From Planctomycetia bacterium (lineage in GTDB: Bacteria > Planctomycetota > Phycisphaerae > UBA1845 > Fen-1342), in the NCBI GenBank assembly GCA_015709575.1, contig CP054190.1:1426001-1490000 (forward strand): a stretch of 64,000 nt of DNA, in the 5' to 3' direction. Below, one piece after another: positions 26,667 through 35,791 of the stretch. The first letter of the stretch is position 1. Each line of letters starts with the position of its first letter. Below the pieces are notes generated by a model. It saw nothing but the letters and a program-made list of their open reading frames with translations. It searched no databases and was not told where the DNA came from. Both the position numbers and the translations under genes were made by a program.

Positions 26667-29633
26667 TTAGGCAGTAAGGGAGTCGTCGGAAATGTACCGC
26701 TTGGGATCGCTGATGGAGCGGGGCAGACCCGGTCGCTCAACAGAAGCGTTTTCGTCGATGCGTTGTCCCACCCAGTGATTGAGCTCCATCAACCGACGAA
26801 GTCCTTCATCTCGCTGCGATATTCCGTATGCCTGTCGAACCGCTGCATCGAGTTCTTCATGCGCATCGCGCAGGGCATGCTTGCCCGGCAATTCCAACAC
26901 CCTGTACATGTCTCGAAGTCCTCCGCCATTCGTATCGAGGACCTGCTGGCGAGTCTGCCGAATGACTTTGGCCGCGGCCGCGATGCGACGGACATGGGTA
27001 GAGGTCGGTGACTGCGGCCAAGGAAATGTCTCGAATACGTCCCGCACGGAGTAGCGAGTGTCCGACTCCACCTTCAAGCGCGAGGAGGTGCGGAACCACT
27101 CAAAGTGCAACGCGCTCTGCAGAATACCGAACGAGTAATCGTCGTTCATCGCAAAAACTTGAACCAAATCGCTGGGGCAAATGTCCGACGACAAAAACAC
27201 CATGACGGGACGCCGGGTGACTCGTGAGCATCCGATATACCTCGGCATACTGCTCAGCACCGCTGTCAGTTCGTCTCGCCTGTTCCACAACTGCCACCAC
27301 CGCGATAAGTGCTCTCGGCGAGCGGCCACCATGTCGCTGGCCGAGTCTTCCGCGTCCTTCACAGACTGCGTCACCTGCGGAAGCACGGTGCGCTTGCAGT
27401 AATCAAACGCGGATCTGAACTTGGATGCCTCGATCATTCCTCGATTCTCGAAGTCGATCACCCAGCGCGAAATCGCAAACTTGCCAAGCAGTTCACGTCC
27501 GGTCAAGTATGGCCGGATGACTTCGGCGGAATCACCGCGGAGTTGCTCGGCGGTGCCTGCATCGATGACAAAGCCCTCGTACCCCGGGATCTTGCCCTGA
27601 AAGCACCGCTTAGGGCTTTGATTGCAGGTCAGACGGAGTCTCCCGCTCACGTCAGCGGCGTCGGACAACCCAGAATTGATGTGGGACACGTCGCGATAAA
27701 TGAGCTTGACAGGTACCGGCTGCCCGTCGCTGCCCGCACTCCGGGGTCCCTGTTTTTTGGTGGATTGGGTATTCGCCTGCGTCCACAGTCGGCGCGTCGT
27801 CGGCAGCAGCTTCTTGTCGGTGGTCTTAACCCAGTTGACGATCGACACGTGAACGTCAGCCTCTCCAGACCAAGGTTGGTTGTCCACAGCCTCAATGATC
27901 GTGCCCGAGGCAGCGATGTGGTCTAATCCCCCCACACGCGATTGGTTGTTCCGCACGTTCTGCGTTCCAACAAGTCCTGCTCGACCAGAGGTCGGATGTG
28001 ATTCCGTGCAGTCCGGCAGATGGTCGTGAGTACGCCGGAACCAAAAGATGCAGTAATCGGCCAAGCCCGGCACGTCGGGATAGAGCTTGCGAAGGCGGTT
28101 GACGTAGGACGCGCCGCGCAGCGGTTTCAATCGCTTTGACCCGAGAAATGGTGGATTGCCGATGACGGCTTCAACGGAAGGCCACTCACGGACCGCGCCA
28201 TCTTCTGTCATCAGGGCATCGCCGACGAGAAAATTGGCATCGAGATTGTCAAGCGGTAGTGGCCGCTCGGTGAGATCAAAGGGCAAGTGGTGTTGCCCTG
28301 TTGCCAAGCTGTCTCGTGTTTCCTTGAGTGCAAGGGCCTTGCCCAACATGAGGGTGACTTTGGCGAGCTCGATCGCGAAGGGCTTGATGTCCATGCCGAA
28401 GAACTGGGACGCGCTCACAAGCGACGCGTCACCAACCGCGCGCTTCGATGTGCGCCCAAACTTCGTGTAAATCTTGTTCAACAATTCCAGTTCGATGCGT
28501 TTGAGTTCGCGATAAGCGATGTACAAAAAATTGCCGCTGCCGCAGGCAGGGTCTAGAACCCGGAAATGCAGCAGTTCTGCGCGAAGTGCAACAAGTTCCG
28601 TTGCGGTGCGAGCAGCGGCGATGCGATCCCTCCAGGGCCGGACAATGGTGGGAAGCACTACCTTGTAAATGTCTGTCTCGCTCGTAAAGTGAGCGCCGTA
28701 CACGTGCCGTTCATCTTGGTCCATGCTCCCTTCAAACAGAGAGCCGAAGATTGCGGGATGCACCTTGGACCAGTTTTCCTTTGATGCGCTTTCCAGCAGC
28801 TCCACCTCATCCGCGGCCAGTTCAATAGGCGTCACAATGTTGAAGAGTCCGCCGTTGAAGTAGTCCACGCCCCGGTAGCGTCCACCGTCCGCGCGACTGG
28901 CATTGGCCATTTGCCGAAACAATCCACCGATGATGTCGTAGCTGTTGGCGCGCTTCTTGCAGTCCTGAATGATCTCGCTAAACAGGCCTCTCGGGAGCAG
29001 GTCGATATCTTCGGCGAAGAGTGCGAGCACAGACTGCAGGACGAATCGCTGAGCCGTTTCGCGTGGCACTGGATTCACCGACCGCGAGACGAGCGTGTGG
29101 AAGAGGTCGGCGATGTGCAATGCAGCCTGCCGCGTGACGGCAACTCGGTCATTGTGAAAAAGAGGCGTCCGCTCCTCTTCAAACAAAAAATTCAAGGCTG
29201 TATACCGGTCCGGCAAATCGGCCAGCCGAACGGTGTCCATCGGCTCGTCCAGCTGATGGTTGAGGTCGTAGATCCAAAACTCGTCGAAGTTGCAGAGCAC
29301 AACATACTGCGGTCGATCGGGTACCAGGTCCAACCAGTACTCAAACGCCTGGCGATAATGGCGATCTAGGCGCTCGCCTCGTCTTTTCATCTCAAGAAGT
29401 ACGCGCGGGCGCCACAGTAGATCGGCGAAGCGCGTGCCCTTCGCTTTGTGAATGCGAAATTCGAGCGTGCCGCCAGCTTCCATGATGCCGGGATGACCGA
29501 ACGCCTGGAAAAGCCGATCGCAGAAGATCTGCGCTTCGCCCTTTTCATCGCCCTTGATGTGCGAACGCACAAACGCCACGAACGCCTTCATTCGCGCGGC
29601 GGTGTCGTTTGAGAGTGTGGCGGCAGGAGTCAC
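26667..29633 (-). CDS. MmeI-like type IIL restriction-modification enzyme
   Basis: The 988-aa protein combines an N-terminal nuclease and an N6-adenine methyltransferase. Asp71, Glu81 and Lys83 (FADLLWRPRVLLEMK) reproduce the D-x9-E-x-K site of MmeI at nearly identical numbers. A helical spacer follows. Motif I is DPACGSGNFL at 361-370 and motif IV is NPPF at 493-496. The C-terminal half (~600-900) should be target recognition. Related single-chain enzymes modify one strand and cut some 20 bases away. It overlaps the upstream gene by 4 bp. Whether it acts alone or with its neighbours is unknown. Confidence 0.88.
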   Translation of the reverse strand: MTPAATLSNDTAARMKAFVAFVRSHIKGDEKGEAQIFCDRLFQAFGHPGIMEAGGTLEFRIHKAKGTRFADLLWRPRVLLEMKRRGERLDRHYRQAFEYWLDLVPDRPQYVVLCNFDEFWIYDLNHQLDEPMDTVRLADLPDRYTALNFLFEEERTPLFHNDRVAVTRQAALHIADLFHTLVSRSVNPVPRETAQRFVLQSVLALFAEDIDLLPRGLFSEIIQDCKKRANSYDIIGGLFRQMANASRADGGRYRGVDYFNGGLFNIVTPIELAADEVELLESASKENWSKVHPAIFGSLFEGSMDQDERHVYGAHFTSETDIYKVVLPTIVRPWRDRIAAARTATELVALRAELLHFRVLDPACGSGNFLYIAYRELKRIELELLNKIYTKFGRTSKRAVGDASLVSASQFFGMDIKPFAIELAKVTLMLGKALALKETRDSLATGQHHLPFDLTERPLPLDNLDANFLVGDALMTEDGAVREWPSVEAVIGNPPFLGSKRLKPLRGASYVNRLRKLYPDVPGLADYCIFWFRRTHDHLPDCTESHPTSGRAGLVGTQNVRNNQSRVGGLDHIAASGTIIEAVDNQPWSGEADVHVSIVNWVKTTDKKLLPTTRRLWTQANTQSTKKQGPRSAGSDGQPVPVKLIYRDVSHINSGLSDAADVSGRLRLTCNQSPKRCFQGKIPGYEGFVIDAGTAEQLRGDSAEVIRPYLTGRELLGKFAISRWVIDFENRGMIEASKFRSAFDYCKRTVLPQVTQSVKDAEDSASDMVAARREHLSRWWQLWNRRDELTAVLSSMPRYIGCSRVTRRPVMVFLSSDICPSDLVQVFAMNDDYSFGILQSALHFEWFRTSSRLKVESDTRYSVRDVFETFPWPQSPTSTHVRRIAAAAKVIRQTRQQVLDTNGGGLRDMYRVLELPGKHALRDAHEELDAAVRQAYGISQRDEGLRRLMELNHWVGQRIDENASVERPGLPRSISDPKRYISDDSLTA

Positions 29634-30319
29634 TGGTTGTCCTCATCTGTTGTGAATGTGGTAGTGCCCGCTGCCTGGCCGACGGCGGCCAGAAATAGAT
29701 GGTGGATAAGCACAAACCGGCTCGAAGCCGGCTGATGCGTAGTCTCTCTGACGTGAGCCGCTTGGGGACGCAGAGTCGATGGAGCAAGGTCGGCTGGCGT
29801 GGCCATGCAAAGCTGTGTCGCCCGCGTTCCCACGTTCCGTCCGACAAGGCGAATGGCGTCGTCTCGCCGCCCATCCAACACGTAGCCGATCATCCCGCTG
29901 TGCCGCATAGTGCCGGCGTACTTGCCAGTAACGAAGCGCATCATGCCCTCCGTCACGTATTCGGGTGCAAGCGAGCGGCGGGTGCCACTGTGGATGACGT
30001 TTAGGCGCTTGCATTCAAACGCGAGGTATACCTCTTCCCGTGCCGAAATGGCTGGCAGAAACTTCAGGTCGATTCGGCCGAGTTCTTCTCCGGTCTGCGG
30101 ATCGTCCTCAGCGGGCTCTCGTTCCAGCCGGAGAGGAAGGCGGTTGAAGTCCTTCGCTTGTTTGAGCGCGTGCTTAAAGCGACGGGTGGTAGGAACTTCA
30201 AGATCGTTCGGCCCTGGGTGCGCGAAGCTGGTCCAAGTATCCGTAATCAGATCTAGCACTCTTGGCACTAGATCCTCCGGGAAGGTGTCGGACCAGATGT
30301 CGGCATCCCCGACGATCAT
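29630..30319 (-). CDS. PD-(D/E)XK nuclease-like protein
   Basis: The 229-aa protein has Asp84 (GRIDLKF) and Glu102-Cys-Lys104 (YLAFECKRLNV), a D...E-x-K arrangement on predicted adjacent strands, as in PD-(D/E)XK nucleases. No named family is recognised. Its start overlaps the end of the 1037-aa methyltransferase gene by 4 bp, and its end overlaps the MmeI-like gene by 4 bp, so all three are translationally coupled. It may be the cutting or a regulatory subunit. Function is inferred from motif and position. Confidence 0.68.
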   Translation of the reverse strand: MIVGDADIWSDTFPEDLVPRVLDLITDTWTSFAHPGPNDLEVPTTRRFKHALKQAKDFNRLPLRLEREPAEDDPQTGEELGRIDLKFLPAISAREEVYLAFECKRLNVIHSGTRRSLAPEYVTEGMMRFVTGKYAGTMRHSGMIGYVLDGRRDDAIRLVGRNVGTRATQLCMATPADLAPSTLRPQAAHVRETTHQPASSRFVLIHHLFLAAVGQAAGTTTFTTDEDNQ

Positions 30320-33300
30320 GCACGCTCCTTGGCCAACAGCACTGTCGCTGCGATGTCGTCGGCATCGTTCAGGGCGGCGGTACGGCTCCAGAAGCGTTGA
30401 GAAAGAGACTTGAACAGGTAGAGCGTGTCCTTGTCGAAGACTTTCACACCTCGGAGAAGTTCGACCGAGCCAAGTTCCTTCGCAAAAGTTTTACGGAGCC
30501 GCTCAAGAACGGACATCATGGCCTGATCGTCATTGTCCGACAAGCAGACTTCTGACCCACTAGACGCCCGTTCGAGCACGACTGTGGCAATCCCGGTCGA
30601 CAAGGAGGCGTGTACACGACCACCAACTCGATAACGGCCTCCCTTGGCCCAGTCATTGAGCGTCTTGCAGAGTTGGTCGATGTATTCCTGACGCGTGGCA
30701 GCAGACGGGATCCTCAAGGACGGCACATCCGTGGATGCGCGGGTAGGGAGAACACTCTCGATCACGATACGGTTCGTATCTTCGATAAGAACTTGTTCTT
30801 CTTCGATGAAATCAAAATACTCATAGAGAAGCGAAGTGCACTTACCCTCAAGACTGGCGAGAGCACCTTCGCGATCTGCGAGAACTGCGTGATTGGCGGT
30901 CGCGTAAGCATTTATTTCGCGAGCAACTGCCGCCACTATCCTGTGCGCCTCGCTTGGACTAGGCATCTGCTCAGGCAGTGGGAAGGGTACTTTGAGCAAC
31001 TCGGCCACTTCGACTTCGGATCGCTCCACGCCCCATCGACTGGAGGTGTGGAACAGAAAATATCGAGCGACCGGCGAGCGCAGGTACGCGGTGAGAAACA
31101 GCAACAGATTGCGATCTTCCTTCGGACCGTGAATGCCCCGAACGGCATGACGGAAGGACGCGGCGAAGTCGGCAAAGCTGACGTTTAGCCCCTTCGTCAC
31201 CAGGACATGCGGGCCTCTAAATACTTCGGTACTGGTGTTCGATCCGCTGCGGACGGTGAAGCTGGCGTCTGCTAGTTTCTCGCAATCGGAGTGAGCGAGA
31301 ACGACCTGTTTGCCGACACGTCGGGCTGGCACAAACCACTTGCTGGGCAGAACAACATCCTTGGCTTCATCCGGATCGTCCGAAGGTCCGACCGGCTGAA
31401 TGCCCTCGGCAATTATCCAACGTTTGTTGTCGCGTGATTGGTGTTGTCCGACGATCTGCGATAGTGGTGGCAAGTCACCAAGTCTGTCGAGGAACTTCCA
31501 GTCGCGCGGAGTGCCCCAAAAGCGCTGCTTCCAAGCAGTTGTTGGACGTCCAGCCTTAAGATCGCGTAGGACATCATCGAGTGCAACTTCGGCCCGGTCC
31601 TCCGGCACAACTGCGACTAGCTCTGCCTGCGAGATTGACCAACTGGTCTTTGGCACGAGATATCGAGCTCGCGAATGCCCTCTCGATGCGGCTTCACGGC
31701 CGTACCGGACGATGAGAGCAGGACCGACTGCTCCGTCAAAGAGGTTGAACCGCATGTCGGAAAGGTTGAGCACCGTGTCGATTGCGTGGCGCTCAAGCCA
31801 TGCCTTCTGAAACTCCACCGCTTTGCGTTGATGGTTGAAGAGCACACCGTGGGGCAGAACGAAGCAGACGCGACCGCCCGGAGCCTGATGCCGAGCGGCC
31901 TTCCACACAAAGGCGGCCGCCAATTGCCGGTTGGGAATGGGCGAATCGTTTTCTTGAGCCCACGTTTCCGCCGCAGCCTCGTCACCTGTGAGGCTGGCCC
32001 AAGGAGGATTGCCGACGAGTACATCTGCGTCCGCGACGATTAACCCCTTGGAGAAGAAATCGCCGCAGAGGATTGTGGATCGTTGTCCGTTTGCATCCTC
32101 ATCGATTGATCCAACGAGTTTGGGCAGGAACTTGCCTTTGCGTTGCAGCTCTTGAATGTCTGGAGGGGAGAGCTGATCCAAAAGCGCAAGGTACAAGCTG
32201 AATGCAGCGATGCGACACGCTGTTGGATTGACATCTACTCCGGCCAAGTTGTCGTGAAGTATCGCAATCAGAGCGTTCGCCCTGCGGTCATATCTCGCAC
32301 TGGGATTTCCGCGTTTCCACTCCTCGGCCAAGCGATTGAACAAGCCCACGAGGAAAATGCCCGACCCGCATGATGGGTCTAAGAACTTCTTGTTCAATAG
32401 CGTTCCGACGCCCTCCAAGGCAAGATCCAGTGTCACCTCGGCGAGGAACCGGGGCGTGTAGAACGCGCCGGTCTTCTTCTTGGCGTCTGGATCTTCGACC
32501 TTCAAAAAATGTTCGTAGATCGCGCTAATCGTCTCGATCGGAATCATTGAAAAGTCGTAGGGCCAGAAAGCAGACTGTCCTGCCGCGACGTCTGTTCCCT
32601 GAAGAAAGGCACTGAGAAGGCCCAAATGCGTGGTACCGATATGCCTTGCTTCAGCGGTGAGGTCTTCGCTGAAAAGATCCCCGTTGAAATCGTCGCCGAG
32701 TCGTTTGAAGAGCTTGTACAAACTCGTCTTCGCCCGTCCACTCTCTAGCCGGAGAATATCGCGGAGATGCGACGCACCCTTGATGCCTGTCGATTCGAGA
32801 TATGACTCACCAATCACTCCGCGATCGAAGAGATAGCACACGAAGACGATGCGGCACAGCAGCGCGTCCAATGTGGTTGCAGCAAGACGGCGTGAGGCTG
32901 TTGAGGCGAGCGCCGTACGGGTGGCCTTGAGATTGCGGAGCAGGTCGCGGTCTACTCGCTGATGAGGATCAAACGCTTTGGCGTGTACGCGGAAATAGTC
33001 ACCGGATTCGATGGAAAGAAGAATTTGGCGGATCGCCGCCTCGTCCGAAACACGGTTTAGACGCTGCACGAGCGCGTTGTCGACATGAGCTGGGGCGTTG
33101 CCGTCAAGAGGGCGGACCAACCCCGAATACACATGTACGTCCAGCTCATCTATGAGAACGAGAATGGGCGCGAGGCCTTGATTCCAGAACTGCTTATGAA
33201 GCTCAAAGACCTGCTCGGGGCGGATCTTCGCCACCTCCTTGAAGTAGGCCACGGCATTACCGTGCAGGCAGAGAACACCGCTCAGCGAAAGACGGTCAAA

Positions 33301-33429
33301 TGCCCGCCGCATTGCATGGGGTTGAGGTGCCGTTGCATCGATCTCCATCTTGGATGAAAAAAAATGAGGCGGCTTCCAATGCTGCATCCCGAAGGCCGCT
33401 CGCCAGTCTTTCAGCATGCGTTCACCCAC
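30316..33429 (-). CDS. large N6-adenine DNA methyltransferase (type IIG / COG1002-like)
   Basis: The 1037-aa protein has an N-terminal ~300-residue region (including PILVLIDELDVHVYSG) of unknown role. A methyltransferase core follows, with GAFYTPRFLAE, motif I DPSCGSGIFL (351-360) and motif IV NPPW (474-477), typical of gamma-class N6-adenine enzymes. The C-terminal ~450 residues probably recognise the target. It overlaps the HTH gene by 8 bp and the nuclease-like gene by 4 bp. It lacks the obvious D-x9-E-x-K site of its neighbour, so cleavage may come from the next gene. Confidence 0.88.
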   Translation of the reverse strand: MGERMLKDWRAAFGMQHWKPPHFFSSKMEIDATAPQPHAMRRAFDRLSLSGVLCLHGNAVAYFKEVAKIRPEQVFELHKQFWNQGLAPILVLIDELDVHVYSGLVRPLDGNAPAHVDNALVQRLNRVSDEAAIRQILLSIESGDYFRVHAKAFDPHQRVDRDLLRNLKATRTALASTASRRLAATTLDALLCRIVFVCYLFDRGVIGESYLESTGIKGASHLRDILRLESGRAKTSLYKLFKRLGDDFNGDLFSEDLTAEARHIGTTHLGLLSAFLQGTDVAAGQSAFWPYDFSMIPIETISAIYEHFLKVEDPDAKKKTGAFYTPRFLAEVTLDLALEGVGTLLNKKFLDPSCGSGIFLVGLFNRLAEEWKRGNPSARYDRRANALIAILHDNLAGVDVNPTACRIAAFSLYLALLDQLSPPDIQELQRKGKFLPKLVGSIDEDANGQRSTILCGDFFSKGLIVADADVLVGNPPWASLTGDEAAAETWAQENDSPIPNRQLAAAFVWKAARHQAPGGRVCFVLPHGVLFNHQRKAVEFQKAWLERHAIDTVLNLSDMRFNLFDGAVGPALIVRYGREAASRGHSRARYLVPKTSWSISQAELVAVVPEDRAEVALDDVLRDLKAGRPTTAWKQRFWGTPRDWKFLDRLGDLPPLSQIVGQHQSRDNKRWIIAEGIQPVGPSDDPDEAKDVVLPSKWFVPARRVGKQVVLAHSDCEKLADASFTVRSGSNTSTEVFRGPHVLVTKGLNVSFADFAASFRHAVRGIHGPKEDRNLLLFLTAYLRSPVARYFLFHTSSRWGVERSEVEVAELLKVPFPLPEQMPSPSEAHRIVAAVAREINAYATANHAVLADREGALASLEGKCTSLLYEYFDFIEEEQVLIEDTNRIVIESVLPTRASTDVPSLRIPSAATRQEYIDQLCKTLNDWAKGGRYRVGGRVHASLSTGIATVVLERASSGSEVCLSDNDDQAMMSVLERLRKTFAKELGSVELLRGVKVFDKDTLYLFKSLSQRFWSRTAALNDADDIAATVLLAKERA

Positions 33430-33652
33430 GATGACCTCCCGCGCCCGGGCGGCGATTGGTCTCGATAGCAGGTGCAGGTGTACGACCAGGCTGTCGATCT
33501 ATCCAGGCATCTAGTTGCTGCTGTCGGAATTTCCAGAGGCGGCCGACCTTGACACCCGGCAGTCCGTTGCGATCTATCAACTTGTAGACGGTGTCGCGCT
33601 TGACGCCCAGGAACGTCGCCACGTCGTCCACTGAAAGCAGGCGTTCGGTCAT
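33422..33652 (-). CDS. excisionase-type helix-turn-helix protein
   Basis: The ATG at 33652 (MTERLLSVDDVATFLGVKRD) gives 76 aa; the frame extends to 33688 but the shorter start has the typical domain beginning and a GGTGATCG site. The MerR/Xis-like winged helix (VATFLGVKRDTVYKLIDRNG, VGRLWKFRQQQLDAWI) binds DNA. As first gene of the restriction operon, overlapping the methyltransferase gene by 8 bp, it is a likely operon regulator. A role as the recombination factor of the element is less likely because the recombinase is 22 kb away. Confidence 0.85.
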   Translation of the reverse strand: MTERLLSVDDVATFLGVKRDTVYKLIDRNGLPGVKVGRLWKFRQQQLDAWIDRQPGRTPAPAIETNRRPGAGGHRG

Positions 33653-33832
33653 GCGATCACCAAGTGGTTGAATAGTGGCATGGGGCATACGCGTCTGACA
33701 GGATTCCGGGCATTTGGACCGATTCTATTGGACAATAGGCCGCCTGTCGAGTGGGAAGTGTTCGGGTCAACTCGGGTCGCAGATTTCTGGCAGAATCGCA
33801 CCCCGGCGGACTCCCGCCGGGGTGCGTAAGAG

Positions 33833-34657
33833 TCAGGCTGCGATCGCCTGCTCGTTGGGGCATTGGATAGCCGCGATGATGTCCGCGGCGACGTGCTGGA
33901 TTCGATCCAGAGACGCGGCGAGCGTCTCGGTCTTGCCGTCGTAGAGCTGGATGTAGTCGCTCGCGGCCGAGCCTGTCTCCAGCCCGATGGCCTGGCAGAC
34001 GACGAAAGCTACTGCTTCGGCTTCGGTCTCCCGCACGGTCTTGCTGGTGGGGCGTTGGTCGCCACGATGCAGAAGCTCGTGGGCGAGTTCGTGGACGATG
34101 ACTGAGAACTCGTTGGCCGGCTCCAAGCCGGAGCGGATGCTGATCCGTCCGCCGCGTGATACGCCGTCGGCTCCGGGAGGCACGTCGTCGTAGTCGAGCT
34201 TGATGCCTCGCTCCGCGACCTGCTCTTTGAGTATGGTGAGGTGATGCTGAGGGTCGCCACCGACTCGTGACGGCTCGGGGAGCGGCTGCCCGTCGGTCTG
34301 GGTCACGTCAAAGACGTACACGCCGCGGAATCGGAGGATGGGCTTGGCTCGGTCGGACTGCTCCTGACCCTCGGGCTTGTCCTCCTTCGGGCGGATGCTC
34401 ATCGGGGCGATGATCACGATCCCCTTCTCGCCCTTCTTGACGAAGCGGCCCATCTGCTTCCACGTGCCGAACCCGGCGACGTGGGTCGCCGCGGGCATCT
34501 GCGAGAGGATGAGGAGGACGTTGCCGAAGCTGTAGCGGTGGAACTTGGCGAGCATCGCGAGGTACTGCGTGATTCGCTCGCTCTTTCCGTTCTTGAGTGC
34601 GTCGGTCAGATTCTGGAGGGCTTGGTCGGCGATCTTCTTGGCTTCTTCGGCTTTCAT
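33833..34657 (-). CDS. ardC: ArdC-like antirestriction protein
   Basis: The start is the ATG of MKAEEAKKIADQ, seven bases after AAAGGAG, giving 274 aa; an in-frame extension to 35029 looks non-coding. The N-terminal domain (KFHRYSFGNVLLILSQMP, TWKQMGRFVKKGEKGIVI) is the ssDNA-binding half of ArdC. The C-terminal half has the metallopeptidase motif IVHELAHELLH. ArdC proteins of conjugative plasmids protect incoming DNA from restriction. Next to a restriction operon and a plasmid backbone this fits an entry-protection role during transfer. Confidence 0.9.
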   Translation of the reverse strand: MKAEEAKKIADQALQNLTDALKNGKSERITQYLAMLAKFHRYSFGNVLLILSQMPAATHVAGFGTWKQMGRFVKKGEKGIVIIAPMSIRPKEDKPEGQEQSDRAKPILRFRGVYVFDVTQTDGQPLPEPSRVGGDPQHHLTILKEQVAERGIKLDYDDVPPGADGVSRGGRISIRSGLEPANEFSVIVHELAHELLHRGDQRPTSKTVRETEAEAVAFVVCQAIGLETGSAASDYIQLYDGKTETLAASLDRIQHVAADIIAAIQCPNEQAIAA

Positions 34658-35465
34658 GTCTTTGCTCCTTTGCGGGACCCGCGACGTGCGGCCCCTTCGC
34701 AAGCAACGGGGCCACTCGCGGGTGCAATGGAGCGAGCGGAGCGAAGCCGGCAGGAGGTTGGAGGGCCCTGCGCAGCAGGCACAGACGAATGACAGACCTT
34801 CCCGCAAGGGCGCCGGCCTCGGCGGGTCTGGCGTGAGGTGTGCAAGGCCTGGAGACCGGAAGCGCAGCGGTGACGGCGGGAGCGGAGCGTTTGAAAGCCG
34901 AATGCCGTGGGAGCCGGCGGGGCCATTCAGGAACCGACGCATTTCACGAGAGCGACCAACCTCCTCCCGCGATGCCACCATGTGCCACGCTTCGATTTGT
35001 CGCTCAACTCTCGCGGTGCCGATGGGCATTCGCGTGGAAACAGATTGGGTCGTCTCGGGGGCGAGAGAGTGTCGAGTCCCCTTCCGCCCGAAGGTTTTGA
35101 CCGCGGATCAGGCCGTGCCGAGCGCGACCGTCCTTCGCGGCATTGTCGATGTGAACAGACCGACGGCTGCTCCCGAGTCGGTGTGGCGTCCGAAGGTCAC
35201 TTCACTCGGAATGCTCGGTCGCGGTCAAGGCTTGACTGACGAGTGCCGGCTCTGAAGGTGTCCATGCGGGGACGGTCGCTTCGGTCTTGTGAGACGGCGT
35301 AATCCGGCACGTTCTGAAGGACTCGCCGACGCCAACAGCGAGTGTTTGACACTGTGCCAGTGCAGGAGAGTGAAATGAGAGAGGGCGCAAGACGGCGTCC
35401 TGCCTGGCTCTCTGCGGGGCGCTCGGTAGACTGCACCGGAATGAGGGGGTGCGACGCTACGGTAC
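34658..35465. other. intergenic region without convincing genes
   Basis: The ~800 bp upstream of ardC contain only short frames with composition typical of antisense GC-rich DNA. It has dispersed GC-rich segments, such as GGAGCGAGCGGAGCGAAGCC near 34730, that resemble a segment near 40620 (CCGGAGCGAAGCGTCCGGGT). I see no RNA gene or clear operator. Confidence 0.5.
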
Positions 35466-35678
35466 CTAGTCGTGATCGCGTCCTTCGACGCGGGCGATAA
35501 GGGCCGAAGGGCGGACTTTCAAGACCTTGCAGAGCTTGAAGAGCATCTGGACAGTCGGCGATTTTTGGTTGAGTTCAAGGAGGCTGACGTAGTTGCGCGA
35601 AACGCCAGCGCGGGACGCCAGTTTCTCCTGGGTCATCTTCGCTTTCAGCCGTTCATCGCGTAGTTCATCGCCAAGCAC
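35466..35678 (-). CDS. small XRE-family regulator (controller-protein-like)
   Basis: Starting at GTG 35678, the 70-aa protein is a single XRE helix-turn-helix (MTQEKLASRAGVSRNYVSLL, NQKSPTVQMLFKLCKVL) with a short tail. The size resembles controller proteins of restriction systems. The longer frame to 35846 would overlap the divergent gene and its promoter. A perfect palindrome CCAACTATAGTTGG lies 37 bp upstream of the start and is the likely operator. The target may be itself and the divergent membrane gene. The weak ribosome site leaves the start uncertain. Confidence 0.82.
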   Translation of the reverse strand: MLGDELRDERLKAKMTQEKLASRAGVSRNYVSLLELNQKSPTVQMLFKLCKVLKVRPSALIARVEGRDHD

Positions 35679-35714
35679 TGGGACAAGGCTAAAGCTTGCC
35701 TCACCGTTGGTCTG

Positions 35715-35728
35715 CCAACTATAGTTGG
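35715..35728. promoter_or_regulatory. palindromic operator between divergent genes
   Basis: CCAACTATAGTTGG is a perfect 14-bp palindrome between the XRE regulator and the divergent membrane-protein gene. Its core ACTATAGT resembles controller-protein boxes of restriction systems and also supplies TATAGT as a possible -10 element on both strands. Confidence 0.65.
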
Positions 35729-35791
35729 AATGTGACGGAGGCTCGGCCAGCCTCTGTTCATCAACGTAGCGGCCACTTGAGGAGTCCTTCG

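Noticed and set aside
25566-33652. DISARM or BREX label for the restriction operon
   Set aside because: There is no DrmA/DrmB helicase, no PglZ phosphatase and no BrxC-like ATPase; only methyltransferase and nuclease-like genes are present.
34658-35029. In-frame 124-codon extension of ardC
   Set aside because: No ArdC homology in appearance; a strong AAAGGAG site precedes the internal ATG at 34657.
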